DNA from: Massilia sp. 9I
Lineage (GTDB): Bacteria > Pseudomonadota > Gammaproteobacteria > Burkholderiales > Burkholderiaceae_D
Length of the DNA stretch: 64,000 nucleotides
Assembly: GCF_902506415.1 (NCBI RefSeq)
Contig: NZ_LR733275.1
Location: 1,065,651-1,129,650 of the forward strand
Direction: 5' to 3'
The notes below the pieces were generated by a model. The model did no database searches and was not told the DNA's origin. It was given only the letters and a program-made list of their open reading frames with translations. How positions within the stretch are numbered: the first letter of the stretch is position 1; each line of letters opens with the position of its first letter. A program made the translations under genes and the position numbers. Below are positions 35,879 to 43,920 of this stretch, piece after piece.

Positions 35879-37420
35879 ATGTTGATCGCAATGCAGCCAG
35901 CCGTAGAATTTCGCAACATCAGCAAGGCCTTCGGGGCCGTGCAGGCGAACGCTGACGTCAGCTTCTCGATCGCCAAAGGCTCGATCCATGGTGTGATCGG
36001 CGAGAATGGCGCGGGCAAGTCCACCCTCATGAGCATCCTGTACGGCTACTACAATGCCGACAGCGGCCAGCTCCTGATCAACGGGGAGGAACGCCAGATC
36101 CGCACCTCGCAGGAAGCCATCGCCATGGGCATCGGCATGGTCCACCAGCACTTCATGCTGGTCGAGAACATGACGGTGCTCGACAACGTCATGCTCGGGA
36201 CCGAGGGCGGATTCAAGCTGGCTGCCAAGCGCAAGGAAACCGAAGCGCAGCTGCGCGAGATCTGCGCGCGCTACCGCCTCGACGTCGACCCGCTGGCCAC
36301 CATCCACGACCTGTCGGTCGGCGCCCAGCAGCGCGTCGAGATCCTCAAGCAGATCTACCGCAGCGCCGAGATCCTGATCCTGGACGAGCCGACCGCCGTC
36401 CTCACCGCCCAGGAAACCGCTTCGCTGTTCGAGATCCTGCGTCTGTTCAAGGAACAGGGCAAGACCATCATCCTGATCACCCACAAGCTGGGCGAGATCA
36501 TGGAGATCACCGACCAGGTGACGGTGATGCGCGCGGGCCGCGTGGCCGGCGCCGTCGCCACGAAAGATACCTCGAAGGAACAGCTGGCCAACATGATGGT
36601 CGGCCGCCCGATCGAAGGCAACCTGCCGCGCAAGCCTTTCAACCCGGGCGCGCCGGTCCTGCAAGTGAGCGGGCTGCAGCTGGAAGACAAGCAGAAGGTC
36701 AAGCTGCTGACCGATATCGACCTCACGGTGCGCGCCGGCGAGATCGTCGCGATCGCGGGCGTGTCCGGCAACGGCCAGAGCGAACTGATGGAAATCCTGT
36801 CGGGCATGCGCCTGCCGACTTCCGGCCGGGTCGAATTCCTCGGCAAGGCACTGCCCTACGCCGGCCGCTCGAACGCCGACGGCCTGCCCGCCGTGTTCCG
36901 CGATCTCGGCATCGGCCACGTGCCGGAAGACCGCCTGCGCGACGGCGTCATCAAGGATTTCTCGGTGATGCAGAACACCGTGTTCGGCTACCAGGACCGC
37001 GTGCGCAACAAGATGGGCCTGTTCGACTTCGACGCCATCGCCAAGCGTTGCGCCCACCTGCTCGAGGCTTTCGACGTGCGTCCCAAGAACCCGGACCTGC
37101 GCATTGGCCTGCTTTCGGGCGGCAACCAGCAGAAGGTCGTGATCGCGCGCGAGGTCTCGTCCAGCCCGAAGCTGATGCTGGTCGGCCAGCCGACCCGCGG
37201 CGTCGACATCGGCACCATCGAAAGCATCCACACCCAGCTGCTGCGCCTGCGCGACGAAGGCGTGGCGATCCTGCTGGTGTCGACCGAGCTGGAAGAAGTG
37301 CGCGCCCTGGCCGACCGCATCGTGGTCGTCTCGAGCGGGCGCATCACCGGTGAACTGAACGTCGACGAATTCGATACCACCCGCATCGGCCTGTTGATGG
37401 GCGGGATGCACAAGCACTGA
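35879..37420 (+). CDS. ABC transporter ATP-binding protein, double domain (nucleoside/simple sugar type)
   Basis: Two ABC domains in one chain of about 513 residues, the form used in BMP-type nucleoside and RbsA-type sugar importers. Domain 1 has Walker A GENGAGKSTLMSILYG, the Q-loop MVHQHFMLVENMTV, signature SVGAQQRVEILK and Walker B ILILDEPTAVL. Domain 2 (from about 260) has the degenerate Walker A GVSGNGQSELMEIL and signature LSGGNQQKVVIAREV. The start is uncertain: ATG 35879 is used here, ATG 35891 (MQPAVEFRNISKAF) is equally plausible, and neither has a strong ribosome site. It ends three bases before the first permease gene. Confidence 0.92.
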   Translation: MLIAMQPAVEFRNISKAFGAVQANADVSFSIAKGSIHGVIGENGAGKSTLMSILYGYYNADSGQLLINGEERQIRTSQEAIAMGIGMVHQHFMLVENMTVLDNVMLGTEGGFKLAAKRKETEAQLREICARYRLDVDPLATIHDLSVGAQQRVEILKQIYRSAEILILDEPTAVLTAQETASLFEILRLFKEQGKTIILITHKLGEIMEITDQVTVMRAGRVAGAVATKDTSKEQLANMMVGRPIEGNLPRKPFNPGAPVLQVSGLQLEDKQKVKLLTDIDLTVRAGEIVAIAGVSGNGQSELMEILSGMRLPTSGRVEFLGKALPYAGRSNADGLPAVFRDLGIGHVPEDRLRDGVIKDFSVMQNTVFGYQDRVRNKMGLFDFDAIAKRCAHLLEAFDVRPKNPDLRIGLLSGGNQQKVVIAREVSSSPKLMLVGQPTRGVDIGTIESIHTQLLRLRDEGVAILLVSTELEEVRALADRIVVVSSGRITGELNVDEFDTTRIGLLMGGMHKH

Positions 37421-37422
37421 TT

Positions 37423-38508
37423 ATGAAAACGACTGAACTCCCACGCTGGGCCTCGGGCTTCGTCCTGCCGATCCTGAACCTGCTGTCCGCGCTGCTGGTC
37501 GCTGCGCTGGTGATCCATCTGCTGGGCGAAAGCCCGATCGAATCGCTGCAGATCCTGATCAACAGCGCCGTCATCAATCCGGAAGGCCTGAGCTACACGC
37601 TGTTCTACGCCTCCACCTTCGTGTTCACGGGCCTCGCGGTCTCGGTGGCGATGAAGGCGGGCCTGTTCAACATCGGCGCCGAAGGCCAGATGTACCTCGG
37701 CGGCCTGGGGCTCACCCTGGCCATGCTGTCCTTCGACGCTTCGCTCTCGCCCTGGCTGCTGATCCCGCTGGCGATGGTGGCCAGCGCCGTGTTCGGCGCC
37801 GGCTGGGCCTTCCTGCCCGGCTACCTGCAGGCCAAGCGCGGCAGCCACGTGGTGGTCACGACCATCATGTTCAACTTCATCGCCGCCAGCCTGATGAACT
37901 TCCTGATCCTGAAGCTGATCCCGGAAGGCGACCAGAACCCGGCCAGCCGCGTCTTCAGTGAAGCCGCGTGGATGCCGCGCCTGGGCGAATGGTTCCCGGT
38001 GCTGGGCGACACGCCCCTGAACATCGGCTTCTTCATGGCGATCGCCGCGCTGGTGATCTATGGCGTGATGATCTCGCGCTCGCCCTGGGGCTACAAGCTG
38101 CAGGCCACGGGCCTGAACCAGCACGCCGCCCACTACGCCGGCGTGCGCATCAGCCGCACCATCATCGTCGCGATGCTGATCTCGGGCGCCCTGGCGGGCC
38201 TGGCCGCCGTGAACTCGATCCTCGGCTCGACCCACTACCTGAGCCTGAATTTCCCGGCCGGCGCCGGCTTCATCGGCATCGCGATCGCGCTGATGGGCCG
38301 CCAGCATCCGGTCGGCATCTTCCTGTCGGCGGTGCTGTTCGGCGCGCTGATCCAGGGCGGCTTCGACCTGTCGCTGGAAAAGCCGAACATCCCGCAGGAG
38401 ACCTTCATTTTCATTCAAGGCCTGATCATCCTGTTCTGCGGCGCGATGGAGAACCTGTACGCGCCCGCGGTGCTCAAGCTGATCAACGCAACCCGTAGCA
38501 AAGGCTAA
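37423..38508 (+). CDS. ABC transporter permease, BPD type 2 (nucleoside importer)
   Basis: A 361-residue inner-membrane permease of the RbsC/NupP type with about 9-10 hydrophobic segments. Typical blocks are VAMKAGLFNIGAEGQMYLGG near 72-91, AFLPGYLQAKRGSHVVVTTI near 128, LQATGLNQHAAHYAGVRISR near 227 and GAGFIGIAIALMGRQHPVG near 282. It begins two bases after the ATPase stop and is followed within three bases by the second permease; together they form the heterodimeric channel. Confidence 0.92.
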   Translation: MKTTELPRWASGFVLPILNLLSALLVAALVIHLLGESPIESLQILINSAVINPEGLSYTLFYASTFVFTGLAVSVAMKAGLFNIGAEGQMYLGGLGLTLAMLSFDASLSPWLLIPLAMVASAVFGAGWAFLPGYLQAKRGSHVVVTTIMFNFIAASLMNFLILKLIPEGDQNPASRVFSEAAWMPRLGEWFPVLGDTPLNIGFFMAIAALVIYGVMISRSPWGYKLQATGLNQHAAHYAGVRISRTIIVAMLISGALAGLAAVNSILGSTHYLSLNFPAGAGFIGIAIALMGRQHPVGIFLSAVLFGALIQGGFDLSLEKPNIPQETFIFIQGLIILFCGAMENLYAPAVLKLINATRSKG

Positions 38509-38511
38509 GCC

Positions 38512-39477
38512 ATGGAAGACTTCCAGTTCGCCAGTATCATCGTCTCCACGATCCGCAATGCGCCGGTCCTGATTTTCGCGGCCATGGCCGGCCTGTTCGC
38601 CGAGCGCAGCGGTGTGATCGACCTCGGCCTCGAGGGCAAGATCCTCGCTTCCGCCTTCGTCTCCGCGGGCGTCGCCTACACCTACCAGGACCCATGGATC
38701 GGCATCGCCGCCGGCATCCTGGCATCAAGTGCGCTCGCCATGGTGCAGGCCTTCGTGTCGATCACCCAGAAGGGCAACCAGCTGGTCGCCGGCATGGCGA
38801 TCAACATCGCCATGAGCGGCCTGACCTTCGTGGTGGCCCAATACTTCTTCCAGCAGGGCGGCCGCACGCCGGAGCTGGGCGACGCGCGCCTGACCGATAT
38901 CGTCCTGCCGGGCACCGCCGCGGTCGCCGACGTCCCCTTCCTCGGCTGGTTCTACGGTCACGTGATCGGCGGCCACTCGGCGCTGGTCTACGCCGCCTTC
39001 CTGCTGCTCCCGCTGGTGCACTGGGTGCTGTACCACAGCCGCTTCGGCCTGCGCCTGCGCGCCTGCGGCGAGAACCCGCATGCGGCCGATGCCGCGGGCG
39101 TGTCGGTCCAGAAGACCCGCTACACGGCGATGCTGATCGCCGGCGTGCTGTGCTCCTTCTCCGGCGCCTACCTGTCGATCGTCCAGAGCGGCTTCTTCCT
39201 GCGCGACATGTCGGCCGGCGCCGGCTACCTGGCCCTGACCGCGATGGTCTTCGGTAACTGGCGCCCGCTGCACACGGTGCTGGGCTGCCTGATGTTCGGC
39301 TTCTTCGGCGCGGTGCAGATCCAGATCGAAGGCGTGGACCTGCCGGTGGTGGGCCGCATCCCGGGCTCGCTGATCCAGATGATCCCTTACGTGCTGACCG
39401 TGGTCGTGCTGGCCGGCCTGATGGCCAAGTCGGTGGCGCCGAAGGCGCTGGGACGACCCTTCGTCAAGTCACGCTGA
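38512..39477 (+). CDS. ABC transporter permease, BPD type 2 (second subunit)
   Basis: A 321-residue permease paired with the preceding one. Typical blocks are ERSGVIDLGLEGKILASAFV near 28-47, ITQKGNQLVAGMAINIAMSG near 84, LRLRACGENPHAADAAGVSV near 181 and AGAGYLALTAMVFGNWRPLH near 240. The size difference from the first permease is usual for this transporter class. A strong terminator (39495-39524) ends the operon 18 bases later. Confidence 0.92.
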   Translation: MEDFQFASIIVSTIRNAPVLIFAAMAGLFAERSGVIDLGLEGKILASAFVSAGVAYTYQDPWIGIAAGILASSALAMVQAFVSITQKGNQLVAGMAINIAMSGLTFVVAQYFFQQGGRTPELGDARLTDIVLPGTAAVADVPFLGWFYGHVIGGHSALVYAAFLLLPLVHWVLYHSRFGLRLRACGENPHAADAAGVSVQKTRYTAMLIAGVLCSFSGAYLSIVQSGFFLRDMSAGAGYLALTAMVFGNWRPLHTVLGCLMFGFFGAVQIQIEGVDLPVVGRIPGSLIQMIPYVLTVVVLAGLMAKSVAPKALGRPFVKSR

Positions 39478-39494
39478 GGCTCGATGCCCACAAG

Positions 39495-39524
39495 AATGGC
39501 CTGCTTCCGCAGGCCATTTTTTTT
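39495..39524 (+). terminator. rho-independent terminator of the ABC transporter operon
   Basis: Ten-base arms AATGGCCTGC and GCAGGCCATT around TTCC, followed by eight T (39517-39524). Confidence 0.93.
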
Positions 39525-39678
39525 GCCCAAAACCAGCAGCTCTTGCACAGCTTGTTAGCAAATGTGACTACCGTAAGCCTTTGTAAGCCCGGTCAACAAG
39601 CCTCATCCGGCAGCCGTTTGATGCTGAGGTGACACGAATAAATGGTCGCCAGAACCGGAACCAGAAAGGATTCATTCC

Positions 39679-40041
39679 ATGAAGAAAGCACTTGCTACCC
39701 TGATCGTCGCTCTGTCCGCTACCTCGGCATTCGCCCAGACCACCTCGCCCACCACCGCAACCCCGGCCACGCCGGCAACTCCAGCGACTGCCGCCACCCC
39801 GGCTGTCCCGGCTACCCCGGCAACTCCAGCGGATCCGGCCACCCCGATCACCAGCGATACCTCGGGCGGCACCGGCGCCACTTCGGCTACCGCGGCTTCG
39901 CCAGCAGTCCCGGCGACTCCGGCTACCGCCGCTACTCCGGCGACTCCGGCAGACAAGACCGACGTCAAGCAGGACAAGCACACCAAGCACGACAAGAAGT
40001 CCTCGCAAAAGGATGCGAAGGGCACTTCCACCCACAAGTAA
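39679..40041 (+). CDS. secreted Ala/Thr/Pro-rich low-complexity protein
   Basis: A 120-residue protein with a signal peptide (MKKALATLIVALSATSAFAQ), about 70 residues of TPA, ATPATPA and ATPAVPA units, and a basic, Lys-rich C-terminus (DKTDVKQDKHTKHDKKSSQK). The repeat looks like a flexible extended linker; a role in the periplasm, perhaps as envelope or polyanion-binding protein, is a guess. The start ATG 39679 follows AAAGGA. A terminator follows at 40052-40077. Confidence 0.75.
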   Translation: MKKALATLIVALSATSAFAQTTSPTTATPATPATPATAATPAVPATPATPADPATPITSDTSGGTGATSATAASPAVPATPATAATPATPADKTDVKQDKHTKHDKKSSQKDAKGTSTHK

Positions 40042-40051
40042 TCGCTTCAAG

Positions 40052-40077
40052 CGCCGTGCGGCCCCGCACGGCGTTTA
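40052..40077 (+). terminator. terminator between the low-complexity gene and mipA-like gene
   Basis: Ten-base arms CGCCGTGCGG (40052-40061) and CCGCACGGCG (40064-40073) followed by TTTATT. It sits between convergent genes. Confidence 0.8.
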
Positions 40078-40935
40078 TTGAACGACCGGATCGACCGTCG
40101 CGGCCCCGCTGGCGCGGCGGCTCGATCGCTTGAAGGTCCACATCACCCCTACCCCACCCGACACGCCGCTGTCCTTCACGTGCAAAGGACTGTCGCGGTT
40201 TGCCGTCCCTTTATAGCTTTCGAAACGCAGATAGCCGAACAGCCTGACATCTTCGTTCAGGCGGCGCGAGCCGAACAGGCCGAGACGCGTCATCAGGAGT
40301 CCGGAATCGGCCGCGTAGGCTGGCCGCGTCGCTGTCGCATACTGCGGCGCCACCTCGTAGAAATGGCGGTTGATGCGGCGGTCGCCGATGACCGCCGACA
40401 GGTTGGTTTCCAGCGTCCACAGCCCGCGCTCGCCCGCCAGCTCGTAGGCCAGGCGCGGCTCGAAGGTATAGCCGCGCGCATGCAAGCCACCGCGCGCCTC
40501 GATCACCGCGCGCAGCGGGAACTCGGCGCGCAGGCGGCGATTGTTGCCCAGGTCCGCCAGCCGCACTTTCAGGCGCGGGCCGAATTCCAGCAACGGGCCC
40601 AGGTCGGGCATGCCGGCGCGTTCGTCGACGTCGTCGGAATCGGAAGGCAGGGCGCCGGCGAAGCCGACATCGAGTTCGGCCCGGTCGCTGCTGAACAGGC
40701 GCGCGTTGATCCCCGAACGGTCCGCGCGCAGGATCTCGCCCCGGTAGACGATATTCGGAAAGAGCAGCAGACGCGATTCGCGCTCGTCGGAAGCCGGATA
40801 GGACGGGGTGGACAGGGCGGCGGCGCCGACGCCGATCTCCCACAGGGGGAGAGACTGGTCGGGACTGGACTGCGCGCTGGCCGCGCTCGAGAGGATCAGG
40901 CAGCCGCAGCAGGCGGCCTTGGAAAGAAGGTTCAT
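40075..40935 (-). CDS. MipA/OmpV-family outer-membrane protein
   Basis: A 286-residue outer-membrane barrel of the MipA/OmpV family: signal peptide MNLLSKAACCGCLILSSAAS, then LWEIGVGAAALSTPSYPASD, LLLFPNIVYRGEILRADRSG, GPRLKVRLADLGNNR, RHFYEVAPQYATATRPAYAA and GVSGGVGVMWTFKRSS near the end. MipA binds murein-synthesis complexes in E. coli and OmpV relatives are porin-like; function here is unknown. ATG 40935 is within one arm of an 11-base inverted repeat (40933-40981); an upstream in-frame ATG at 40980 lies in the other arm. The C-terminal 20 residues extend past the last barrel strand. Confidence 0.85.
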   Translation of the reverse strand: MNLLSKAACCGCLILSSAASAQSSPDQSLPLWEIGVGAAALSTPSYPASDERESRLLLFPNIVYRGEILRADRSGINARLFSSDRAELDVGFAGALPSDSDDVDERAGMPDLGPLLEFGPRLKVRLADLGNNRRLRAEFPLRAVIEARGGLHARGYTFEPRLAYELAGERGLWTLETNLSAVIGDRRINRHFYEVAPQYATATRPAYAADSGLLMTRLGLFGSRRLNEDVRLFGYLRFESYKGTANRDSPLHVKDSGVSGGVGVMWTFKRSSRRASGAATVDPVVQ

Positions 40936-40981
40936 GGTCTTGGCGTGGGTTCGGGTGAACCCGATTCTATCCAAGACCATG
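40933..40981 (-). promoter_or_regulatory. stem-loop enclosing the mipA-like start codon
   Basis: CATGGTCTTGG (40933-40943) and CCAAGACCATG (40971-40981) pair perfectly over 11 bases, with an inner GGGTTC/GAACCC stem. In the mRNA the ATG at 40935 lies in the 3' arm, so folding would hide the initiation region. A translational switch is possible but unproven. Confidence 0.5.
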
Positions 40982-41030
40982 GGCAGGGTGCGCCGCACAC
41001 GCGCGCCGCACCCTGGGGACTAAACGCGGA

Positions 41031-42092
41031 TCAAGCCTTGTCCGGGAAAATCGCCTGCAGGAGCGCCGCCAGGTTGTAGCCGCCCTTGATCAGCTGGGTC
41101 TTGGCGACCGCCGAGCTCGGCACCGGATAGTTCTGCGGCACTTCCAGCGTGAAGGTGTAATAGGTCTCGCCCTTCTTGCCGGTCTGCGGGCTCAGCTTGC
41201 CCGGCACCACGTCCTGGTAAGCCAGCTTGGCCGCCACCAGCGCGTCGTCGGCCCACTGGTACGGCCAGGTGATCGGGTCGCCCTTGGCCTTGGCCACCTG
41301 CGGATTGCCGGCGATCGCGGCTTCCGCGAACTGCTCCGGGGTCTTGGTCTTGATGCGGCGGAAGGCGTAGTCCACCGTGGTGCTGTCCCAGTAGGAGTGG
41401 AAAGGCTTGGTCAGGGCCCTGGGCACGCCTTCGCGCACCGGCGCTGGCTCGCCCGGGCCGATCAGGCCATCGGCCAGCGCGGTGATCTTGGCGTCGTCCA
41501 GCAGCAGGTTGTTGCCGCCGCGCGAATCGAAGATCGCGGTCTCGTCGACTTCGGCGTGGGTCTTCGGCACCACGAACTTGCCGTCCTTGCTCACGAAGGC
41601 CGCGCCGACGTGCAGCGGCTGGTGGATGTCGCCCGCGAAGTGGGTCAGCAGGATCAGGGCCTGGCGCTTGGTGAACTTGTGCGGGTTCAGCGCAGGATCG
41701 GTCTTGCCCTGCAGGACCGCGATGCACTGCTTCAGGGTCTGCACGATGTCCTCGTCCGCCGTACCGACGCCGTGGTCATGGTATTTCTCGAGCTGGAACG
41801 GGACGTCGGTGTAGTGGTATTCGCTGTGCTTGGGATTGGCGCCGACGTAGTCGACCATTTCCTGGGTCTGCGGGCCGCAATACGTGCCCTTCACGCAATC
41901 GGCCCAGTTGGCGATCGATTCGAGCGTTTCGCCCGGCAGCAGCAAGGCCTGGATCTGCTTCTGGGCAGCCGAGCCCTTGAGCAGCTTGTCGGCGATGGCG
42001 CCCACGGCGCGGTGGCCGTCACGGCCCCAGGCGGCGGCGTCGAAGGAGGCGAAGGCGCTGGTCAGCGCCAGCACACAGGCGAGTTTTTTCAT
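41031..42092 (-). CDS. exported S1/P1-type nuclease
   Basis: Zinc-dependent phospholipase C/P1 nuclease fold enzyme that cleaves single-stranded DNA and RNA and removes 3' phosphates from nucleotides. The 353-residue protein has a signal peptide ending in AFASFDAAA, so the mature chain would begin WGRDGHRAVGAIADKLL, with the N-terminal Trp acting as zinc ligand as in P1. Other ligands are visible in NWADCVK, SEYHYTDVPF, LILLTHFAGDIHQPLHVG and RGGNNLLLDD. ATG 42092 has AAGGA five bases upstream. It lies seven residues downstream of the longest frame. Next to the 5'-nucleotidase, it fits extracellular nucleic acid digestion. Confidence 0.92.
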   Translation of the reverse strand: MKKLACVLALTSAFASFDAAAWGRDGHRAVGAIADKLLKGSAAQKQIQALLLPGETLESIANWADCVKGTYCGPQTQEMVDYVGANPKHSEYHYTDVPFQLEKYHDHGVGTADEDIVQTLKQCIAVLQGKTDPALNPHKFTKRQALILLTHFAGDIHQPLHVGAAFVSKDGKFVVPKTHAEVDETAIFDSRGGNNLLLDDAKITALADGLIGPGEPAPVREGVPRALTKPFHSYWDSTTVDYAFRRIKTKTPEQFAEAAIAGNPQVAKAKGDPITWPYQWADDALVAAKLAYQDVVPGKLSPQTGKKGETYYTFTLEVPQNYPVPSSAVAKTQLIKGGYNLAALLQAIFPDKA

Positions 42093-42119
42093 GGTCATCC
42101 TTGGTTGATACATGGGGCC

Positions 42120-43814
42120 TTACTTGGCCTTGTTAATACGGGCGGCACTCGGCGCCAGCGCGGCGCCCTGCCCTTCGTTGTTGCGCAGGTAGGCGACCAG
42201 GGCGTCGAGGTCCAGCAGGCCAGTCTCGATGCGATTGCTGCCCTTGGCGAATTCCGGGAAGTTGTCGCCGCCTTCAGCCAGGAAGTTGTTGGCAACGATG
42301 CGGTAGGTCTTGCCTTCTTCCAGCGGCTTGCCATTCAGGGTGATGGCGCCGACGCGGCTGCCCGCCGGGCGCTTGTCATCCCATGTGTAGCTGAAACCGT
42401 TCGACACCTGCAGCATCGCCCCATTGCTCGATTCCGAGCGCCACTGCTGTTCCAGCACGCGGCGGATCTGGGCGCCGTTCAGGTCCATCACCACCAGGGT
42501 ATTCCCGAACGGGAGCACGGCCTGGGTCTGGCCGAAGGCCGCCACGTTGTCCGGGCCCGCTTCCAGGTCCTTGCGGATGCCGCCTTCATTCATGAAGCCG
42601 ATCTGCACCCCCATGTTGCGGGTGGCGGCCAGAATGGCATCGGCGATCATGTTCCCGAGCGGCGCTTCGCCGGCCTCGTTCTGCTTGCGCAGCACCGGCG
42701 CCGAGGCCAGGCGCGCGATCGGGCGGCTCAGGGCCGCGCGGCTGCTTTCCTTGACCTGCGCGATGAAGGCGACCATCTTCTCGTCGGCCGGGTAGTCGCC
42801 CGCCTTCATCAGGACGTTCTCGACCTTGATGTCGCCCACGACGCCCGCGCCCTTCTGCACCTTCATGGCGATGCGGGTCAGCAGGTGGCCATAGGACGAG
42901 GCCTGGGTCACGGTGCGGCCGTCGACCTTGCACAGGTAGCCTTCGTGGGTGTGGCCGGTGATGACCAGGCGGATGCTCGGGTCGAGCTTCTTGACGATGT
43001 CGACGATCGGGCCATTGAGCTGGCTGCAGCCGGGGGTCATCGGGCTTTCCTTGGTGCGGCCGCCTTCGTGCACCAGGGCCACGATCACGTCGGCGCCCTG
43101 GCGGCGCATGTCGGGGATGGCGCGGTTGATGGCCGCGGCCTCGTCGCCGAATTCCAGACCGGCGATACCGGAGGCCATCACCACCGAGCGGGTGTCCTGC
43201 AGCACCACGCCGACCAGGCCGACCTTGATGCCCTTGACCTCCTCGATCTTGAAGGCCGGGATAAAGGGCTTGCCGGTGGCGGCGTCGACCACGTTGCCGG
43301 CCAGGTAGGTGAAGTTCGCGCCACGGTAATCCTTGCTCATCTGGCAGGCCTTGTCCGCGCGCGGCGAATCGCAGCCGCCGTGCTGCTGGCGCAGCAGTTC
43401 CTTGCGGCCGGCGTCGAATTCGTGGTTGCCGACCGCGGAGGCGCGCAGGTTCAGCATATTCATCGCCGCGATGGTGGGCTCGTCCGCCCACAGCGAGGAC
43501 ATCGCCGGGCTGGCGCCGACCAGGTCGCCGGCCGAGACGAACAGCAGGTCCTTGTCCTGCTTGCGCCAGGCCTGCAGCGCGGCCGCCACCGCCTCGACGC
43601 CGCCGGCGCGGATCGCGGGCGCCTTGCCGCCGTCGGGATTGGTCGGGGTGTAGCGGCTCGGTTCCAGGTTGCCGTGGAAGTCGTTCAGGGCAACCAGGTT
43701 GATCTCGATCGGGCCGCGAAAGGCGGGACCGCTCGGTCCCTGCGTGGCGCATCCCGAGAGCGCAAGGGCAAGCAGCAGGGGAAGGAGTCGGGCGCGTGGA
43801 GGAACGGTCATCAT
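42120..43814 (-). CDS. lipoprotein 5'-nucleotidase / metallophosphatase
   Basis: A 564-residue UshA-like enzyme with an N-terminal lipobox (LALALSGCATQ) that would place it on a membrane facing the periplasm. The calcineurin-like domain has NLVALNDFHGNLEPS near 40-54, FVSAGDLVGASPAMSS, SAVGNHEFDAG near 131-141, ITGHTHEGYLC near 265; the C-terminal 5'-nucleotidase domain (about 340-530) has GNMIADAILAATRNMG and the substrate-binding aromatic residue in VSNGFSYTWDDKRP. It would dephosphorylate nucleotides released by the neighbouring nuclease (28 bases downstream) so that nucleosides can be imported. Confidence 0.93.
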   Translation of the reverse strand: MMTVPPRARLLPLLLALALSGCATQGPSGPAFRGPIEINLVALNDFHGNLEPSRYTPTNPDGGKAPAIRAGGVEAVAAALQAWRKQDKDLLFVSAGDLVGASPAMSSLWADEPTIAAMNMLNLRASAVGNHEFDAGRKELLRQQHGGCDSPRADKACQMSKDYRGANFTYLAGNVVDAATGKPFIPAFKIEEVKGIKVGLVGVVLQDTRSVVMASGIAGLEFGDEAAAINRAIPDMRRQGADVIVALVHEGGRTKESPMTPGCSQLNGPIVDIVKKLDPSIRLVITGHTHEGYLCKVDGRTVTQASSYGHLLTRIAMKVQKGAGVVGDIKVENVLMKAGDYPADEKMVAFIAQVKESSRAALSRPIARLASAPVLRKQNEAGEAPLGNMIADAILAATRNMGVQIGFMNEGGIRKDLEAGPDNVAAFGQTQAVLPFGNTLVVMDLNGAQIRRVLEQQWRSESSNGAMLQVSNGFSYTWDDKRPAGSRVGAITLNGKPLEEGKTYRIVANNFLAEGGDNFPEFAKGSNRIETGLLDLDALVAYLRNNEGQGAALAPSAARINKAK

Positions 43815-43842
43815 ATAAACGTCAATACTTGAGGGTGGATGT

Positions 43843-43868
43843 AAAAACAGGCCCTTGCGGGCCTGTTC
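43843..43868 (-). terminator. terminator downstream of the TonB receptor gene
   Basis: ACAGGCCC (43847-43854) and GGGCCTGT (43859-43866) around TTGC, with five A on the plus strand giving a T run on the transcript strand. Confidence 0.85.
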
Positions 43869-43884
43869 TGTACTGCTCGCTGCA

Positions 43885-43907
43885 GTCAGCCGTTTGAGGC
43901 GGCTGAC
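43885..43907 (-). terminator. second hairpin downstream of the TonB receptor gene
   Basis: GTCAGCCG and CGGCTGAC around TTTGAGG, 14 bases past the receptor stop. No T run of its own; it forms a tandem with the terminator at 43843-43868. Confidence 0.6.
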
Positions 43908-43920
43908 ATTGTAGCGCCGA

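Noticed and set aside
39760..39960. Tandem repeats resembling a CRISPR array
   Set aside because: Repeats are in-frame codons for Ala, Thr and Pro with no spacers.
41397..43832. 811-codon plus-strand frame opposite the nuclease and nucleotidase
   Set aside because: Spans two well-supported genes on the other strand; composition is that of a GC shadow.
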